Assembly: GCA_901538445.1 (NCBI GenBank)
Contig: LR594584.1
Span: 900,655 to 964,654, forward strand
Source of the DNA: Gemmataceae bacterium
Lineage (GTDB): Bacteria; Planctomycetota; Planctomycetia; Gemmatales; Gemmataceae
Direction: 5' to 3'
DNA: 64,000 bases
The notes under the pieces were generated by a model. It had not been told where the DNA came from. It made no database searches and was given only the letters and a program-made list of their open reading frames with translations. Every line of letters begins with the position of its first letter. Within the stretch, counting starts at the first letter, position 1. Shown here in pieces: positions 61,174 through 64,000 of this stretch. The position numbers and the translations under genes are program-made.

Positions 61174-61232
61174 TCAAGTTTCGAGTCCAACGTGCCCGTC
61201 TTCTCACTTTGAACCTTGGACTCGAAACTTGA
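61174..61232. repeat. Palindromic element, TTTCGAGTT family, copy 3
   Basis: Perfect 17-bp inverted arms, TCAAGTTTCGAGTCCAA (61174-61190) and its complement at 61216-61232, with a 25-base loop. It is 69 bases beyond the stop of the methyltransferase gene. Confidence 0.9.
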
Positions 61233-61300
61233 ATCGACTGGACATGGTGTGGAATCGCCGCCGCAGCGCGCTCTCGCGGGGCGGGCGACCCTCTCACGGG

Positions 61301-62077
61301 TCACGCGCCGTGCGCGGCGAGCGGTTCGGAGTAGTGTTGCGGGACGGCCGCCGGGTCGGCGCGGTAGAGGGCGTAGTCGCCGTTGTGCGCCAGTTTGCGG
61401 AAGCTCGTCGCCTTGTCCCAGGCGGCGGACTCGAGCGGGTTGGCGTAGAGGACGTAGATCTCGCGCGGGTTGCGGCGGTACGACTCCTCGATCCGGGCGA
61501 CAACGCCCTCCATGATCTCCCGCCCGAACGGGTTGTAGAAGTAGCACACCAGTGGTCCGTCGGGCAGCTCGTACTCCAGCGCGTCGCCGCAGACGAGTTC
61601 GACCTCGCACCGCCGCCGCTCGGCGGGGAACTTGCCGAGGTTGTGGTGGGCGATCCGGTCGAGTTCGGGTGCGAACTCGACGCCGACGACCTTCTTGAAC
61701 GGCCGCTCCGAGGCCAGGAGGACCGCCCGCCCCTTCCCCGAGCCGTAGTCGACGAACGTGAACTCATTGTGGCGGACGGGGAGGACGCCGAGGAGCCGGG
61801 CGAAATCGTCGGGGTGGATGGCCCCGTACGGGTTGCCGAACGCCCACGCCTCGCTGGGGATCTGGAACTGGTTGAGCTGGATGAGACCGCCGGTGTCCAC
61901 GCCGAAGCGGGTGTCGAAGTCGCGGTCGGATTCTTCGCGGCGGCGCGAGAAGCGCCGCCCGGCGGGCGTCATCTCTTTGAGCGCCTGCACGGCGCGCCGC
62001 AGGGTGTTGCGGACTGTGCCGACGGCACCGCGGCGGCGGTAGGAGTTGCGGAGCTTCGTGAGAAACCGTCCGAGCAT
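61301..62077 (-). CDS. Class I SAM-dependent methyltransferase
   Basis: A 258-residue protein. SAM motif TFVDYGSGKGRAVLLASERP, then VVGVEFAPELDRIAHHNL, VELVCGDALEYELPDGP and VCYFYNPFGREIMEGVV. The acceptor is not identifiable; IQLNQFQIPSEAWAFGNPYG before motif I is characteristic of a family in planctomycetes and other bacteria. GGAG seven bases before the ATG. The gene lies between two direct copies of the 107-bp element. Confidence 0.83.
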   Translation of the reverse strand: MLGRFLTKLRNSYRRRGAVGTVRNTLRRAVQALKEMTPAGRRFSRRREESDRDFDTRFGVDTGGLIQLNQFQIPSEAWAFGNPYGAIHPDDFARLLGVLPVRHNEFTFVDYGSGKGRAVLLASERPFKKVVGVEFAPELDRIAHHNLGKFPAERRRCEVELVCGDALEYELPDGPLVCYFYNPFGREIMEGVVARIEESYRRNPREIYVLYANPLESAAWDKATSFRKLAHNGDYALYRADPAAVPQHYSEPLAAHGA

Positions 62078-62520
62078 GATGGGGCTCCGTGGGGGCGACC
62101 AACTCGCCCCGTCTGGTGCGAGTCGCACACACGATGATCGCGGTACGTTGTGAGTCACCGATGTCATTGGCGGAATCAAGGTGTAGCGGGCGGCACCCGA
62201 TGGGGTGGAACACCCGCAATCCCCTTGCCAAACGAAGTGACGATCTTGAACGACCGGTGCGGCCGGAAAATGTCGGACGCCCGCCCCCGACACTGGAGAT
62301 CGTGGGACGCACGCGGCCGACGACCGCTCGGAGTGTCGCAACGAGACGTTGCCCGGGAACCGGGTGGAAGTGGCCGTGCCCCGGTCGCACGACCAGTCTG
62401 GTGGGTGGACACGGTATCTGGACAGGCATGACAGTTCCACTCCGTGAGCAGAGGCCGACGCCGGAAGAACGCGACCGTCGCCTCGTCCTTCGAATCCCCC
62501 ATTCACTCCGGGGCTGCTCC
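62078..62520. other. Intergenic stretch without a recognisable gene
   Basis: Upstream of the methyltransferase gene. A plus-strand frame of 184 codons crosses it (62089-62643) but runs through the repeat at 62526, and no family or clear ribosome-binding site is visible. No RNA gene was recognised. It may contain the promoter of the methyltransferase gene. Confidence 0.5.
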
Positions 62521-62525
62521 CGAGT

Positions 62526-62632
62526 TCGATGGATCCGTAGGTGTTCTGTAGCCGGCCCCTGCGAGGCCGGGCCTCGGGGAGTCCTCACGGTGCCGACCGC
62601 ACAGGGGCCGGCTACAGGAATACATCAATCGA
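62526..62632. repeat. 107-bp palindromic element, GATCCGTGGGTG family, copy 2
   Basis: Left arm ends CTGTAGCCGGCCCCTG and right arm begins CAGGGGCCGGCTACAG (perfect 16-bp pairing), outer ends TCGATGGAT and ATCAATCGA. Direct homologue of 61054-61160. Confidence 0.88.
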
Positions 62633-62639
62633 ATTCGGT

Positions 62640-62686
62640 GTGAGTCCCCCGGTGAATGAGAATCGCGGTTCTACCCGGGGACTCAC
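62640..62686. repeat. Inverted repeat upstream of cobL
   Basis: Arms GTGAGTCCCCCGGT (62640-62653) and ACCCGGGGACTCAC (62673-62686) pair at 13 of 14 positions with a 19-base loop. It is about 115 bases upstream of cobL, with no U-run. Not like a cobalamin riboswitch. Confidence 0.75.
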
Positions 62687-62801
62687 GCCCCCCGCTCGCC
62701 CGGCACCTCACCCCCTCGCTGGCGCACAGGGTTCGCCCCACACCGGACCGACTTCCTACAAACAACCATCAACGGCCCACACCCAACACGCGGCACCCAC
62801 C

Positions 62802-64000
62802 ATGTCCAAGATTCCAGTGATCGGCATCGGCCCGGACGGCGCGGCGGGGCTCTCGGCCCGCTCCCGCACGCTGCTCGCGGAGGCGGAGGTGGTGTTCGGG
62901 TCCGAAGCGACGCTCCGGTTGCTCCCCGAACTCACGGGCGAGCGGGTCGCCATCGGCAGTGACCTGCCGGCGGCCGTGGCGAAGCTCCGCGGGCACCTGG
63001 GTTCTAGGCGGATCGCGGTCGTGGCCAGCGGCGACCCGCTGTTCTACGGCACCGCCCGGTACCTGTGCGAGAAGGTCGGCCCGGACAACTTCGAGGTGGT
63101 GCCGCACGTCTCCAGCATGCAGCTCGCGTTCGCCCGCATCAAGGAAACGTGGGAGGAGGCGTACCTCACCGACCTCGCCGCCCGGCCGCTCGACGACGTG
63201 CTCGACAAGGTCCGCACCGCGGAGACCGTGGGGCTGTTCACCACCGAGGAGGCGCACCCGGCGCGGATCGCCCGCGAGTTGCTGGCCCGCGGGATCGACT
63301 ACTTCACCGTGTGGGTGTGCGAGAACCTCGGCGGCAAGGACGAGCGGATCACCCGCGGCGAGCTGACCGACGTCCGCGACATGAAGTTCGACCCGCTCAA
63401 CATCATGATCCTGAAGCGGAAGGCGAACCGGCCCGACCGCCAGCGGGTCGGGGCGAAGCTGCGGCGGTTCGGCAACCCGGACGACGTGTTCGCGCAGACC
63501 CGGCCGAAGACCGGGCTCATCACGCAGAGTGAGGTGCGGGCGGTCGCGCTGGCGCAGCTCGACCTGCACACCGGCGACGTGTTCTGGGACGTGGGTGCTG
63601 GGTCGGGCTCGGTGGCGATCGAGGCGGCGGCGCTGGTGAGCCCCGGGCCGAGCTACGCGATCGAGCAGGACTCGGCCGACTACCACCTGATCGTGGCGAA
63701 CGCCGCCCTGTTCGGTGTCTCGAACGTGCGGCCGGTGTTCGGGACGGCCCCAGACGTGTTCGCGTCGCTCCCGCACCCGGACGCGATCTTCGTCGGCGGC
63801 AACGGGGGCGAGGTGGCCCGGCTGATGGAGGCGAGCTACGCGGCACTGCGGCCCGGCGGCCGGCTGGTGACGAACGTGGGCACGCTGGAGATGCTGTCGT
63901 CCACCTACGCGGCGATGAAGCGGCTCGGCGGGCACGTGGACGTGCTGCTGATGAACCTGGCCCGCGGGGTCGAGCAGTTGGAGAGCCTGCGGTTCGAGGC
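62802..64000 (+). CDS. cobL: Precorrin-6Y C5,15-methyltransferase (CbiE-CbiT fusion), truncated by the window
   Basis: The first 399 codons of a fused corrin methyltransferase for cobalamin synthesis. The N-terminal CbiE part begins MSKIPVIGIGPDGAAGLSA and has VVASGDPLFYGTA; the C-terminal CbiT part has DVFWDVGAGSGSVAIEAAAL and IFVGGNGGEVARLMEASYAAL. Both methylate C5 and C15 and decarboxylate C12 side chain of the precorrin. It runs off the window without a stop. No riboswitch was recognised upstream. Confidence 0.93.
   Translation, partial: MSKIPVIGIGPDGAAGLSARSRTLLAEAEVVFGSEATLRLLPELTGERVAIGSDLPAAVAKLRGHLGSRRIAVVASGDPLFYGTARYLCEKVGPDNFEVVPHVSSMQLAFARIKETWEEAYLTDLAARPLDDVLDKVRTAETVGLFTTEEAHPARIARELLARGIDYFTVWVCENLGGKDERITRGELTDVRDMKFDPLNIMILKRKANRPDRQRVGAKLRRFGNPDDVFAQTRPKTGLITQSEVRAVALAQLDLHTGDVFWDVGAGSGSVAIEAAALVSPGPSYAIEQDSADYHLIVANAALFGVSNVRPVFGTAPDVFASLPHPDAIFVGGNGGEVARLMEASYAALRPGGRLVTNVGTLEMLSSTYAAMKRLGGHVDVLLMNLARGVEQLESLRFE

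Noticed and set aside
62089-62643. Plus-strand ORF of 184 codons upstream of cobL
   Set aside because: It crosses a dispersed repeat, has no recognisable family and no good ribosome-binding site, so it is probably chance.
62640-62801. Cobalamin riboswitch in front of cobL
   Set aside because: No B12-box-like sequence or extended multi-helix structure was seen; only a simple inverted repeat is present.

Overview
The window looks like a chromosomal segment of a Gemmataceae-type planctomycete. That is inferred from the very high GC content (roughly 70 percent by eye) and from family-level hallmarks: a PVC-type membrane-bound dehydrogenase with a haem-binding domain and a ThuA-like tail, two long secreted WD40/HEAT proteins, a TIGR03067-like secreted protein, a 'MTEAEWL... 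HVRGCWVVDLAL' paralogue, and many secreted proteins and lipoproteins of unknown function. No rRNA, tRNA, CRISPR array, phage or transposase gene was recognised.

Layout. 0-5.7 kb: Ohr peroxiredoxin, a secreted lectin-fold protein, a DPP IV-type peptidase and a PDZ/M6 metalloprotease, all on the minus strand. 5.9-11.1 kb: ATP-grasp protein, OB-fold lipoprotein, PilT-type ATPase, HisF, an SDR and a secreted protein. 11.4-16.6 kb: a cryptochrome/photolyase-related protein, secreted proteins, then overlapping cmk-plsC. 16.6-28.4 kb: WD40 protein, sulfotransferase-like protein, selD, leuA with a candidate leucine attenuator, a DUF3352-like protein, and a second WD40 gene broken by an in-frame TAG. 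28.4-39.8 kb: dehydrogenase-haem-ThuA fusion, ECF sigma factor with coupled membrane protein, glutathione peroxidase, folP, proA, HEAT protein. 39.8-48 kb: two-component system, M42 aminopeptidase, GxxExxY protein inside an inverted repeat, purH, tilS. 48-52.2 kb: DUF2752 protein, lipoprotein, then a partial complex I cluster nuoI-nuoA-nuoB-(unknown)-nuoC. 52.2-55.1 kb: a three-gene overlapping operon for a type III polyketide. 55.1-64 kb: trmB-like, ubiB-like, secreted proteins, a TPR protein, a methyltransferase, and the start of cobL, which runs off the window.

The most striking non-genic content is a large set of inverted-repeat elements of several unrelated sequences, many built from short repeated modules. 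They sit at gene ends, between operon genes and, in two cases, inside coding sequence while keeping the frame (tilS and the dehydrogenase-ThuA fusion). Two 300-bp elements with six 20-bp tandem modules lie 34 kb apart. Two further elements supply the stop codon of the preceding gene.

Upstream of leuA there is a promoter-like sequence, a 26-residue leader peptide with five leucines, and four RNA segments that can form mutually exclusive pairings. Together these suggest ribosome-stalling control of leucine synthesis. All family names come from recognising motifs by eye; no database search was run.
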